A DNA stretch of 52,840 nucleotides, taken from the NCBI GenBank assembly GCA_039700805.1, contig JBCAZE010000005.1, positions 1 through 52,840 on the forward strand. The letters run 5' to 3'. A model generated the notes under the pieces. That model searched no databases and had not been told where the DNA came from. It was given only the letters and a program-made list of their open reading frames with translations. Position numbers and translations under genes: made by a program. This DNA comes from CALBPI01 sp039700805. GTDB lineage: Bacteria; Pseudomonadota; Gammaproteobacteria; Steroidobacterales; Woeseiaceae. Of this stretch, positions 9,365 to 17,815 are shown in pieces (position 1 is the first letter of the stretch; the number at the start of each line of letters is the position of its first letter).

Positions 9365-9370
9365 TATAAT
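9365..9370 (+). promoter_or_regulatory. candidate -10 element (TATAAT) for mrcB
   Basis: A perfect TATAAT lies 24 to 39 bases in front of the possible mrcB start codons, in the gap divergent from the AlkA gene. No good -35 box is seen at 16-18 bases; TTGTCG at 9338 is 21 bases away. It would give a leader of only about 20-35 bases. Confidence 0.45.
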
Positions 9371-9393
9371 GACGGGCTTTCACGCTGACGCCA

Positions 9394-11793
9394 ATGAGGG
9401 CAGGGCTTTTGGCCAAGAAAAAAACCAGCAAAAAGAGTACGCGAAAGAGGTCGACGGCTACATCACCGGCGAAGCGCGGAAAAAAATCGACGACCAAACG
9501 CGCGCGTACTAAACGTAAAACCAGTAAGCGCGCCTGGTGGCGTCGTCACCCGTTTTGGACGCTGTGGCTACTCGTGTTAATGGTGTTTGCCGGTTGGACG
9601 TTGTGGCTCGACTGGCAGATTACGAATACATTCGAGGCGCGGCGCTGGGATTTACCTGCGCGCGTTTATGCGGCGCCTATGGAGTTGTATGTTGGGCGAC
9701 CGTTGACGCCAGAGCGACTTGTCGCGCAACTCGGTCAACTCGGTTACAGCCGCGGCGACGGTGTGCGTGTTGGTACCTATCGGCAAGTTGCCGGGCAAGT
9801 CCGATTCCATCGGCGTGATGTGCGGTTTTGGGATGGCGGTCAGTCGCGACAGCAACTGGTCGTGCGCTTCGATGCAAATTCGGTGACTGCGATCGTCGAT
9901 GCAGCGGGGCAACCAGTTGGCATCGCACGATTGGATCCATTGATGATCGGGTCGGTGTTCGCCGCTCACGGCGAGGATCGCCTGATCTTGGCGCCGGATG
10001 AGATCCCATCGCTATTGCGCGATACGTTGTTGTTTGTCGAAGACCGTCGATTCGAATCTCACTTTGGTCTAGATCTTAAGGCGATTGCACGTGCCGCATG
10101 GGCTAACCTTCGGGCAGGTCGGGTCACGCAAGGCGGCAGTACGCTAACGCAACAGTTGGTCAAGAGTTACTTCTTGACGAACGAGCGCAGCTGGCGGCGT
10201 AAGGCGCGCGAAGCTGTCATGAGTGTTTTGCTCGAGCTTCGATTCGAAAAACAAGAGATTCTGACCGCCTACATCAACGAAATTTATCTCGGACAGGATG
10301 GCAATCGCGCGATCCATGGTTTCGCGTTGGCCAGTCAGTTTTACTTTGCGCGCCCGTTGACTGAGTTGTCGCCTGCGGAAATGGCGACGCTTGTCGCGAT
10401 GGTACGCGGCCCTTCCTACTATTCCCCAGTGCGTTTCGCTGATCGATTGAAGTCGCGTCGCGACAGAATTATTACAGGCATGGGTGAGGTTGGCCTACTC
10501 GATACGACGGCCGTGACAGAGGCGCTCGCAGCACCTTTGGTGGTTGCTAGTCGCGATGCGGATCGACGCAACTATTTTCCGGCTTTCGTTGATCTCGTGC
10601 GTCGGCAGTTACGCCGCGACTACGATGACGATGTTCTTGAAACCACTGGGCTAAGCGTATTCACGACGATGGATCCTCTGGCGCAGATGGCAGCGCAACG
10701 CGCGCTCGGCGAGCATCTGGATCGATTGCGCATAGACGGACCCGCGACGGAAAAGCTGCAGGGCGCCGTTGTGGTGATAGACCCACGCCTTGGCGAAGTA
10801 CAAGCCCTGGTGGGCGGGCGCAACCGAGTGGGCAGTGGTTTTAACCGTGCGCTGGATGCGAAACGCCAGATCGGTTCGTTGATTAAGCCGGTCGTTTATC
10901 TCACAGCGCTTCAAAGCGGACAGTGGCATATGGCGTCTTCGATCGAAGACGCGCCGATGACGGTGGCGGGCGATGATGGGCGAGAGTGGCGCCCCCAGAA
11001 TTTTTCGAAGAGTTTTCAGGGCGACGTACCGCTAATTCGCGCGCTGGCAGAGTCGATCAACGTCGCGACGGTGAGATTAGGGTTGCAAGTTGGTCTTCGC
11101 AACGTCGCTGAGACGCTGCATCGTCTCGGCGGACCCGCGTTGGATCCCGCCTATCCATCGTTACTGCTGGGTGCGGTCGAGCTTTCGGTGCTTGAAGTGG
11201 CGAACGTCTATATGGCGTTTGTTGCCGATGGTCTCAAGCCGCCACTTCGCGCAGTTCGAGCGGTCGTTTCACCCGGCGGAGAGACGATCAACCGTTACCC
11301 GTTGGACGTGACGTCTGTGGCTGGCAGCGACGTGCTCTATCAGCTGCGCGTCGGACTTGCACAAGTCATGCGGCTCGGAACAGGTAGGAGTGCGCGATCA
11401 ACACTAGGGGAGTCGCTCGAACTTGCTGGCAAAACCGGCACCAGCAACGACTTTCGCGACGCCTGGTTTGCTGGCTTCAGCGCGGACCGACTCGCCGTTG
11501 TATGGGTTGGCAATGATGACAATTCACCAACGGGTCTCACAGGTTCCCGTGGTGCGCTCCCAGTTTGGACACGCCTGATGGCAGCGTTGGCACCCAGCGG
11601 ATTACGATTCACGCCACCGGACAATACACGCGCCACGACCATTGATTATCAAACCGGTCAGGAAGTGCGGAGCGATTGTCGCAATGCCATCAGTGTCGCG
11701 GTTCCATCTGAAACGGAATTAGCGCAAGATCGAACTTGTCGACGAACAAGGCTGCCGGCGCGAGCGCTGCAGTGGTTAAAGGATAACTTGTGA
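9394..11793 (+). CDS. mrcB: penicillin-binding protein 1B (bifunctional peptidoglycan glycosyltransferase/transpeptidase)
   Basis: Class A PBP of 799 residues that polymerises and cross-links peptidoglycan. Order of parts: a lysine/arginine-rich cytoplasmic tail (1-50), one membrane span (about 54-71), a UB2H-like regulatory domain (about 80-180), glycosyltransferase GT51 (about 190-370), and transpeptidase (about 420-720). GT motifs are EDRRFESH at 216-223, with the catalytic Glu at 216, and GGSTLTQQLVK at 247-257. Transpeptidase motifs are SLIK (Ser495), SIN (554-556) and KTGT (680-683). ATG 9394 is used here. The TTG at 9409, giving MAKKKTSKKS, sits behind the GGG-rich 9397-9405 and may be the true start. 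The stop overlaps the downstream lipoprotein gene by one base. Confidence 0.96.
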   Translation: MRAGLLAKKKTSKKSTRKRSTATSPAKRGKKSTTKRARTKRKTSKRAWWRRHPFWTLWLLVLMVFAGWTLWLDWQITNTFEARRWDLPARVYAAPMELYVGRPLTPERLVAQLGQLGYSRGDGVRVGTYRQVAGQVRFHRRDVRFWDGGQSRQQLVVRFDANSVTAIVDAAGQPVGIARLDPLMIGSVFAAHGEDRLILAPDEIPSLLRDTLLFVEDRRFESHFGLDLKAIARAAWANLRAGRVTQGGSTLTQQLVKSYFLTNERSWRRKAREAVMSVLLELRFEKQEILTAYINEIYLGQDGNRAIHGFALASQFYFARPLTELSPAEMATLVAMVRGPSYYSPVRFADRLKSRRDRIITGMGEVGLLDTTAVTEALAAPLVVASRDADRRNYFPAFVDLVRRQLRRDYDDDVLETTGLSVFTTMDPLAQMAAQRALGEHLDRLRIDGPATEKLQGAVVVIDPRLGEVQALVGGRNRVGSGFNRALDAKRQIGSLIKPVVYLTALQSGQWHMASSIEDAPMTVAGDDGREWRPQNFSKSFQGDVPLIRALAESINVATVRLGLQVGLRNVAETLHRLGGPALDPAYPSLLLGAVELSVLEVANVYMAFVADGLKPPLRAVRAVVSPGGETINRYPLDVTSVAGSDVLYQLRVGLAQVMRLGTGRSARSTLGESLELAGKTGTSNDFRDAWFAGFSADRLAVVWVGNDDNSPTGLTGSRGALPVWTRLMAALAPSGLRFTPPDNTRATTIDYQTGQEVRSDCRNAISVAVPSETELAQDRTCRRTRLPARALQWLKDNL

Positions 11794-12233
11794 TGCAAAG
11801 GGCGTGGGTTTTTGTAGTTTTGGTGTTAGCAGGATGTTCTTTGTTCGAGCCTGCGCCATTTCCATCGTCGAAAACCACGTCGACAACCGTAGAGCGGACG
11901 CCTCGCGACGAAGCGCCCAACGTTATTGAGCAACCGGCGGTTCGTCCTGGCAGTACGCTCAAACCCGCCGCCGCTGCCTTGATCGAACAGGCACGTGAGG
12001 AATCTGATAAAGGACAGGCTGCACGTGCTGGCGCTGCGCTCGAAAATGCGATTCGTATCGACCCAGAGCACCCGGCACCATGGCTTGCATTGGCCGAGCT
12101 CAGATTTTCAGAGAACAATCTCGGTCCTGCAGAGAATCTTGCACGTCGGGCGCTGAATCTCGCGACGCGTGGCTCTGCCGAAGCGCGCGCTGCCAATGCG
12201 CTGCTGACCCGCATTCAGTCTGCGCCTAGATAG
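11793..12233 (+). CDS. TPR lipoprotein, probable LpoP-type activator of PBP1b
   Basis: Outer-membrane-type lipoprotein of 146 residues. The signal peptide MQRAWVFVVLVLAGC ends in a lipobox with the lipidated cysteine at residue 15. A Pro/Ser/Thr-rich linker follows, then TPR-like helices (about 55-140: AGAALENAIRIDPEHPAPWL, then FSENNLGPAENLARRALNLA). Its ATG shares a base with the mrcB stop (TGATG), so the two are co-translated. In Pseudomonas aeruginosa the TPR lipoprotein LpoP activates PBP1b and replaces the unrelated LpoB. Gene order, lipobox and TPR content fit that role here. The assignment is inference from context, because TPR proteins are common. Confidence 0.72.
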   Translation: MQRAWVFVVLVLAGCSLFEPAPFPSSKTTSTTVERTPRDEAPNVIEQPAVRPGSTLKPAAAALIEQAREESDKGQAARAGAALENAIRIDPEHPAPWLALAELRFSENNLGPAENLARRALNLATRGSAEARAANALLTRIQSAPR

Positions 12234-12373
12234 TCGCGCGCCACGTCGGTCGTCGTCGCCGAACGGGGAAATCAGACGCTTAGCGGAGATATCTCGACAG
12301 AGGGATCGCGCTCGCTTGCTTTTCAATTACTGAGTCATGACAATCGCGCGTCCTGAGACTTACCGGACTGCCT

Positions 12374-13276
12374 ATGTGGTTTAAGAATCTACGCGCTTTT
12401 CGCATGACGTACTCGACCGGCCTCACGCCAGAGAAGCTGGAAGAGGCGTTATCGGCGCACCAGTTTTCGCCCTGCGGAAAGGTTGACCAAGCGCGTAACG
12501 GCTGGGTAGCGCCGCTCGGTCACCACGGGCAGATGTTGACGCACACGGTCGGTCACCAGACGATGGTTTGCCTCCGTCGTCAAGAAAAAGTGATGCCTCC
12601 TGCGGCAGTCAATGAACTTGTCGCTGAAAAAATCGAGGCGCTTGAAGCGCGTGAAGGGCGTCCTGTACTGCGGCGCGAGAAAACGACGCTCAAAGACGAA
12701 GTGATGATGGAGTTGCTTCCGCGCGCATTGACAAAGTCAGAGCTGCTGTTCGCCTACTTTGATCTTCAGCGTCAATACCTCGTGATCGATACCGCGAGTG
12801 CTGCAAAGGCGGAACTCGTCGTAGATCAACTGCGAAACGCGCTTGAGGTCTTGCCCGTTGTCCCGCTCGATAGCCATGGCGATACCGCGGAAATCATGAC
12901 GCGTTGGTTAAAAACACGTGTGCCTGATGGATTCGATCTTGAGCAGGAGATCGAACTGCAGAATACGCGTGAGTCGCGCAATTTCGTGCGCTGCCGTTAC
13001 CAAGAGATCGAGAGTCGAGAGATATTGAGCCATATCGACGCAGGTAAGCGCGTCACTAAGCTCGGGATCAATTGGCGCGAAGCGATTCGATTTGTGTTGG
13101 CCGAGGATTTCTCGATGTCGCGTCTGAAGTTCGAATCGAAAATCACCGACCATGGTGATGGCGAGGCGGATGATGTCGTCGGTACGTTTGATCAAGACTT
13201 TGCTGTGATGTCGATTCAACTCGGTAGATTGGTCGATGAGCTACTCGAAGCCTTTGGCGGTGTTGAGAAGATTTAG
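12374..13276 (+). CDS. rdgC: recombination-associated protein RdgC
   Basis: A protein of 300 residues, close to the usual 303. The N-terminus MWFKNLRAFRMTY and the block ALSAHQFSPCGKVDQARNGW with GWVAPLG are characteristic of RdgC. The family forms a ring-shaped dimer that binds DNA without sequence specificity and restrains RecA. It acts in the nucleoid. It is followed three bases later by an ATP-grasp gene and so is probably co-transcribed with it. No SOS (LexA) box was recognised in front of it. Confidence 0.95.
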   Translation: MWFKNLRAFRMTYSTGLTPEKLEEALSAHQFSPCGKVDQARNGWVAPLGHHGQMLTHTVGHQTMVCLRRQEKVMPPAAVNELVAEKIEALEAREGRPVLRREKTTLKDEVMMELLPRALTKSELLFAYFDLQRQYLVIDTASAAKAELVVDQLRNALEVLPVVPLDSHGDTAEIMTRWLKTRVPDGFDLEQEIELQNTRESRNFVRCRYQEIESREILSHIDAGKRVTKLGINWREAIRFVLAEDFSMSRLKFESKITDHGDGEADDVVGTFDQDFAVMSIQLGRLVDELLEAFGGVEKI

Positions 13277-13279
13277 CCC

Positions 13280-14140
13280 ATGGATAAGGTTGTTTTCCTA
13301 AGCCAAGATTCGATGGACGGCTATGTGTGTGACGACGACGTCGCGTTAGACGCTTTCGCCGCTGAAGGCATTCATGTCACCACGCGAAGCTGGCGCTCAG
13401 ACACAGACTGGTCGACCTACGATGCGGTCATCGTGCGCTCAACTTGGGACTACCAGCGCCACGCGGACGCTTTTTTTGAGGCGCTTGCCCGCATTGATGC
13501 GGCGACGCGAATGGCCAATCCATTAGCTATCATGCACTGGAATATGGATAAGCGGTATTTGGATGCCTTGTCTCAACAAGATATTCCCATCGTACCGACG
13601 ACCTTCGGGCAAGGCTTAACACGTGCGGCGCTCGATATCATGATCGATGAGTCAGACGCTGAGTGTGTGATCAAACCGGTCATCAGTGCGGGCGCTGAGC
13701 GAACTTTCCGAGTGCCATCGGACGCCAGCGATGCGCTTCGCAACGAGATTGCTACGGCGCATGCTAACTCCGGATGGATGTGGCAGCCCTTCCTGTCGCA
13801 GATCGTGACGGAAGGTGAGTACTCAGTGTTTTATTTTAATGGCACGTTGAGTCATGCGATCGTCAAGAAGCCCAAGGCCGGTGACTTCCGGGTGCAGGAA
13901 GAGTTCGGTGGGTTGCTGACCGAAATACAGCCGGACACAGCGATGCTCTCAGCCGCCGAACGTGTGCTCGATGCGCTTGAAGTGACGCCGCTTTACGCTC
14001 GCGTCGATCTTGTCCCGGGACAGGGTCAGTGGATGCTCATTGAACTCGAGTTGATCGAACCGTCGTTGTACCTGCGCAAGAGCGCTTCCGCACCTGCCAA
14101 CTTCGCACGCGCCGTGCGCCAATGGCTCGACAACGGCTGA
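13280..14140 (+). CDS. ATP-grasp domain protein (glutathione-synthetase/RimK-like fold)
   Basis: A protein of 286 residues of the ATP-grasp superfamily, enzymes that join a carboxylate to an amine or thiol using ATP. The preATP-grasp part (1-95) holds DAVIVRSTWDYQRH. The ATP-binding lysine lies in CVIKPVISAGAERTFRV near residue 134. A second strand follows in WMWQPFLSQIVTEGEYSV, and the metal-binding end is VDLVPGQGQWMLIELELIEPSLYL. This arrangement is that of the small group that includes the D-cycloserine enzyme DcsG, but the substrate is unknown. It is separated from rdgC by only three bases, a pairing worth noting. Confidence 0.85.
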   Translation: MDKVVFLSQDSMDGYVCDDDVALDAFAAEGIHVTTRSWRSDTDWSTYDAVIVRSTWDYQRHADAFFEALARIDAATRMANPLAIMHWNMDKRYLDALSQQDIPIVPTTFGQGLTRAALDIMIDESDAECVIKPVISAGAERTFRVPSDASDALRNEIATAHANSGWMWQPFLSQIVTEGEYSVFYFNGTLSHAIVKKPKAGDFRVQEEFGGLLTEIQPDTAMLSAAERVLDALEVTPLYARVDLVPGQGQWMLIELELIEPSLYLRKSASAPANFARAVRQWLDNG

Positions 14141-14157
14141 GTGGCACTGCGATCCCG

Positions 14158-15498
14158 CTAACGAACAAGATGCAGTGACGTTTGGCGATCAGCGAGGTAG
14201 TGCACCTTATTGCCGTCAAAAAATGCGCTCTGTTCGAGTTTCATTTGAACGAGCTGATCGTCGAACTCCGGTACGCGCACTTTGACATTACCCTCAATCG
14301 CATAGCCAGTATTTGGGTAGAGTGGCCAATCACCACGACCCTCCGTTCGGCCTTGGTTGTCCCACATGCCTATGGTCGGGCCTGGCGCGTGACCGTAGAT
14401 TCCGAGTGGGTGCGTATAGATAGAGGAAATGATACCGGCACGCTGGATCGACTTTTGTGCCTCGATGAGTATTTCATTGCCCGTTCTACCGGTGACAAAC
14501 GCATCGGTCAGTAAGTCTTGCCATTGATTGCCAACGCGCATCGCTGCCACCAGACCCTCAGGTGCTGCCGATTCGCCCAGTCTCAATACATACCCCATTT
14601 CCTGCGTGTCGGTACAGAGGCCGAGATAACACAAACCGACGTCTGTATGCAGGATATCACCGCGTCGGATAATCGTGCCTTCGGCATATTCGCCAAAGAA
14701 AGGGGAGTCCTCGTCGTAAGGTTGTCCTGGTCGTTGCAAATTGACGTCCGGATGAAACCAGGGATTTAAGCCGTTCGCTTCAAACTCGCGACGAATAAAC
14801 CAAGCCACATCGTCGATGGTCGTGACGCCGGGTGTGATGACTTGATCAGAAAACGCTGTCGCAATGGTCGCTCTGGCAAACCCAACCGCACGTTGCCATA
14901 CCTCGACCTCCGCGGGAATTCTGGTTTCCATCCATCGCACCACCAATGACTCGGATGAGATCAAACGCGTGCTCAGCGAGTCACCGAGTGCTTCGGTGAG
15001 CTTCCGATACAAGCCATGACTCAACCCATCCGCGACGGGCCATGTGTCGCTAACGTTGATCGCGATCTGTTTGGGATCGCGTTCCGCGACGAGTTCACCG
15101 AGTCGCGCCCACTGCGCATCGAGATCGCCCCCTTCCCACGCGGCCTCGTACAAGTCGCCGAGCGGATAGCGACTGATCGTCAAGCGCTCGATGCCTTCTT
15201 CTTCACCGCGGTCGTGGAACATCAAAATCGTGGTCCGGCGCGCGGTGAAACGCGGTTTCGGCACCAGTGACAGAAACACCGGGTCATCGTTGTACTCGCG
15301 GGCGATGACGAGCCACATATCGATACCGGTTTCGCGCATTAGTTGAGGCAACAGGTTGTTCAATCGGTCTTCGACGATCCTGTTCTGGACCGCGGGGCGA
15401 TCCTTGTAGTCCGCGATGACGGGTGCTGTCCCGGCGTTGCTCACGGCAGCGATGCCGGCAAGGCAGCTTATTAATAGTCCCGCAAATGGCTTAATCAT
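14158..15498 (-). CDS. secreted M24-family metallopeptidase (Xaa-Pro aminopeptidase-like)
   Basis: A protein of 446 residues from ATG 15498, preceded by AGGAG at good spacing; the frame is open upstream to 15831 but that part lies under the divergent lipoprotein gene. The N-terminal MIKPFAGLLISCLAGIAAVSNAG is a cleavable signal peptide. The creatinase-like N-terminal domain is followed by the pita-bread M24 domain. Metal ligands are visible: two Asp in HTDVGLCYLGLCTD, His in YGHAPGPTIG, and two Glu in YAIEGN and KLEQSAFF. It is therefore probably an active periplasmic peptidase. It is divergent from the DUF885 lipoprotein gene with a shared 98-base gap. Confidence 0.88.
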   Translation of the reverse strand: MIKPFAGLLISCLAGIAAVSNAGTAPVIADYKDRPAVQNRIVEDRLNNLLPQLMRETGIDMWLVIAREYNDDPVFLSLVPKPRFTARRTTILMFHDRGEEEGIERLTISRYPLGDLYEAAWEGGDLDAQWARLGELVAERDPKQIAINVSDTWPVADGLSHGLYRKLTEALGDSLSTRLISSESLVVRWMETRIPAEVEVWQRAVGFARATIATAFSDQVITPGVTTIDDVAWFIRREFEANGLNPWFHPDVNLQRPGQPYDEDSPFFGEYAEGTIIRRGDILHTDVGLCYLGLCTDTQEMGYVLRLGESAAPEGLVAAMRVGNQWQDLLTDAFVTGRTGNEILIEAQKSIQRAGIISSIYTHPLGIYGHAPGPTIGMWDNQGRTEGRGDWPLYPNTGYAIEGNVKVRVPEFDDQLVQMKLEQSAFFDGNKVHYLADRQTSLHLVR

Positions 15499-15596
15499 GC
15501 CCCACTCCTGATGCTTGCGTCTCGCTAATGGAGCGGAGATGATAACGCACCCGGTGCCGCGCTGCGGTAACGATACTCTGCTGGAGAAAAACGATA

Positions 15597-16880
15597 ATGA
15601 AGCACGCACTCGCAATATCGGTACTCGCGTTGTTGACGACAGCATGTGGCGGTTCCGCACCATCGCAACAGTCCCCGACAGTTGACGAGCTTGCGGAGCA
15701 ATACGTGGTACTGGAACTTGCCATGGGGGAGATCGATGAGAGCCATGTCGATGCTTACTCCGGCCCGGAATCCTTGCGTGACCGTGCGCGTGACGAGACG
15801 TTGTCACTGGATGACATCGGTATTCTCGCAACGTCGTTGACCGGTCAGCTTGAGAAATTGCTGGAAGACGACGACCAGGGCCGCGTCAAGGGTCTTATTG
15901 ATCGTCTGCGCGCATTGCAGATGCGCATCCGTATCAACAAAGGCGAGTATGCTCCGTTCGACGAGGAGGCCCAGGCGTTGTTTGGTGCCAGCGCACCGGA
16001 CTATGACGCGGATCACTTTCAGGCGATTCTTGACGAAATCGACACGCTGCTGCCCGGCGATGAGCCTTTGTCGGCGCGGGTTAATGCGTTTCGCGAACGC
16101 TTTGAAGTGCCGGCAGACAAAGTCGATAACGTGTTTGTCGCTGCGATGGATGCCTGCCGGGAGCGGACGCTAGCGCGCATCGAACTCCCTGCGGATGAGT
16201 CATTCACCATAGAATACGTCAGCGATAAACCTTGGTCTGGTTACAACTGGTACAAGGGTGATGCGCATAGCCTGATTCAGGTCAACACAGATTTTCCAAT
16301 GCCGATTTCTCGAGCGGTCGACCTCGGTTGCCACGAAGGTTATCCCGGTCACCATACTTTCAACGCGCTACTTGAAGAGAAGCTATTGAAAGCGAATGGC
16401 TGGATCGAGTTTTCGATCTATCCATTGTTTAGCCCGCAATCCTTGATCGCCGAAGGCTCAGGTAACTACGGAATCGAGCTTGCGTTCCCGGATGATGAGC
16501 GCATCGCGTTCGAGCGGGATGTGTTGTTTCCGATGGCGGGTCTCGATGCTAGCGAAGCCGATCGTTACTACGCGTTGCTCGACCTTCTGTCGGGTCTGAG
16601 TTACGCCGGCAATGAAGCGGCCCGAGACTATCTGAACGGCGATATCACGCGCGAAGAGGCTGTCGATTTTCTGGTGACTTACGCACTCAGCGATCGCGAG
16701 CGCGCAGCGCAGCGCATTCGCTTTTTTGATGCTTATCGCAGCTACGTCATTAACTACAACCTTGGCAAAGACCTCGTCGCCGCACACGTTGAGCGCGGCG
16801 ATGCGGATATTGCGACACGCTGGCAGCGATTCACCGAAATACTATCGATGCCCGTCAGTGCGTCCGATCTCAAGCGTTAG
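15597..16880 (+). CDS. DUF885-family lipoprotein (putative zinc peptidase)
   Basis: A protein of 427 residues. The signal peptide ends in a lipobox LLTTAC with lipidated Cys17. The DUF885 signature CHEGYPGHHTFNALLEEKLL lies near residue 250; its HE...HH pattern suggests metal binding, and AEGSGNYGIELAFPDDE downstream supplies a further candidate Glu. Relatives are often around 580-600 residues, so this is a compact form. A peptidase-like role is presumed for the family. It is divergent from the M24 peptidase, so both may handle extracytoplasmic peptides. It is followed 11 bases later by a dehydrogenase gene. Confidence 0.82.
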   Translation: MKHALAISVLALLTTACGGSAPSQQSPTVDELAEQYVVLELAMGEIDESHVDAYSGPESLRDRARDETLSLDDIGILATSLTGQLEKLLEDDDQGRVKGLIDRLRALQMRIRINKGEYAPFDEEAQALFGASAPDYDADHFQAILDEIDTLLPGDEPLSARVNAFRERFEVPADKVDNVFVAAMDACRERTLARIELPADESFTIEYVSDKPWSGYNWYKGDAHSLIQVNTDFPMPISRAVDLGCHEGYPGHHTFNALLEEKLLKANGWIEFSIYPLFSPQSLIAEGSGNYGIELAFPDDERIAFERDVLFPMAGLDASEADRYYALLDLLSGLSYAGNEAARDYLNGDITREEAVDFLVTYALSDRERAAQRIRFFDAYRSYVINYNLGKDLVAAHVERGDADIATRWQRFTEILSMPVSASDLKR

Positions 16881-16891
16881 GGAGGTTCCAG

Positions 16892-17767
16892 ATGCGATGT
16901 GCGTTTCTTGGGCTGGGTGTCATGGGTTATCCGATGGCCGGTCATCTACAGCGAGCGGGCCATCAGGTGGTGGTCTACAACCGCACTGCTGCGAAAGCCG
17001 AGAGTTGGGTTGACGAGTATGCCGGCAAGAGCGCACCAACGCCGGCCGAAGCCGCAGCGGATGCCGAGATCGTGTTCGCCTGCGTCGGCAATGACGCGGA
17101 TATCGAATCGGTTGCGCTTGGTGAGCGTGGTGCCCTGGCGGCTATGCAAACGGGCGCCATCTTCGTCGATCACACGACGACATCGGCAGAAATGGCACGA
17201 CGACTGGCGAACGCCGCGATGCAACACGGCGTCGGCTTTGTCGATGCGCCGGTCTCGGGTGGAGAGGCCGGTGCGATCAATGGTGCGTTGACCGTCATGG
17301 TTGGTGGCGCCGCAGGCGATTGTGCGCGCGCCGAAGAAGTGGCATCGGCTTATGCGCGACAGTGGCGACGGATGGGCGAAGCGGGTAATGGTCAATTGAC
17401 CAAGATGGTGAACCAAATTTGTATCGCGGGCCTTTTGCAAGCGTTGTCGGAAGGGCTTCATTTCGCAGAGCAAGCAGGATTGGATCCGGCCGCGGTGTTT
17501 GACGTCATCGGCGGCGGTGCCGCACAGAGCTGGCAGATGGATAATCGCGCAACGACGATGGCCGCCCGGGAGTTCGATCACGGATTTGCTATCGAATGGA
17601 TGCGCAAGGATCTTGGCTTCGCGATTTCGGAATCGGAACGCAATGGCGCGGATCTGCCCATCACCCGCATGGTCGACGCTTACTATGCTGAGGTGATGGC
17701 CAATGGTGGCCGACGTTGGGATACGTCGGCACTGGTGACGCGATTCGATAGCGACGTCAAGGATTAG
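16892..17767 (+). CDS. NAD(P)-dependent beta-hydroxyacid dehydrogenase (3-hydroxyisobutyrate dehydrogenase family)
   Basis: Cytosolic oxidoreductase of 291 residues. The Rossmann motif FLGLGVMGYPMA opens the protein. The substrate-binding loop is VDAPVSGGEAGAINGALTVM near residues 116-136, and the catalytic Lys lies in GQLTKMVNQ near 170. The family includes GlxR/GarR, MmsB and GLYR-type succinic semialdehyde reductases. The exact substrate cannot be told from these motifs. A good GGGAGG ribosome site sits just before the ATG. It begins 11 bases after the DUF885 gene and may share its transcript. Confidence 0.9.
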   Translation: MRCAFLGLGVMGYPMAGHLQRAGHQVVVYNRTAAKAESWVDEYAGKSAPTPAEAAADAEIVFACVGNDADIESVALGERGALAAMQTGAIFVDHTTTSAEMARRLANAAMQHGVGFVDAPVSGGEAGAINGALTVMVGGAAGDCARAEEVASAYARQWRRMGEAGNGQLTKMVNQICIAGLLQALSEGLHFAEQAGLDPAAVFDVIGGGAAQSWQMDNRATTMAAREFDHGFAIEWMRKDLGFAISESERNGADLPITRMVDAYYAEVMANGGRRWDTSALVTRFDSDVKD

Positions 17768-17815
17768 GCCCGGTAGTATGCTCGTGGTTACCCGCAATCG
17801 ACTCGAAGCGACTTT

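Noticed and set aside
9330..9497. Upstream extension of the AlkA-type gene
   Set aside because: It would overlap the start of mrcB and its TATAAT; the family-like part begins after ATG 9329.
15499..15831. Upstream extension of the M24 peptidase frame
   Set aside because: It overlaps the divergent DUF885 lipoprotein gene; ATG 15498 has a Shine-Dalgarno and a proper signal peptide.
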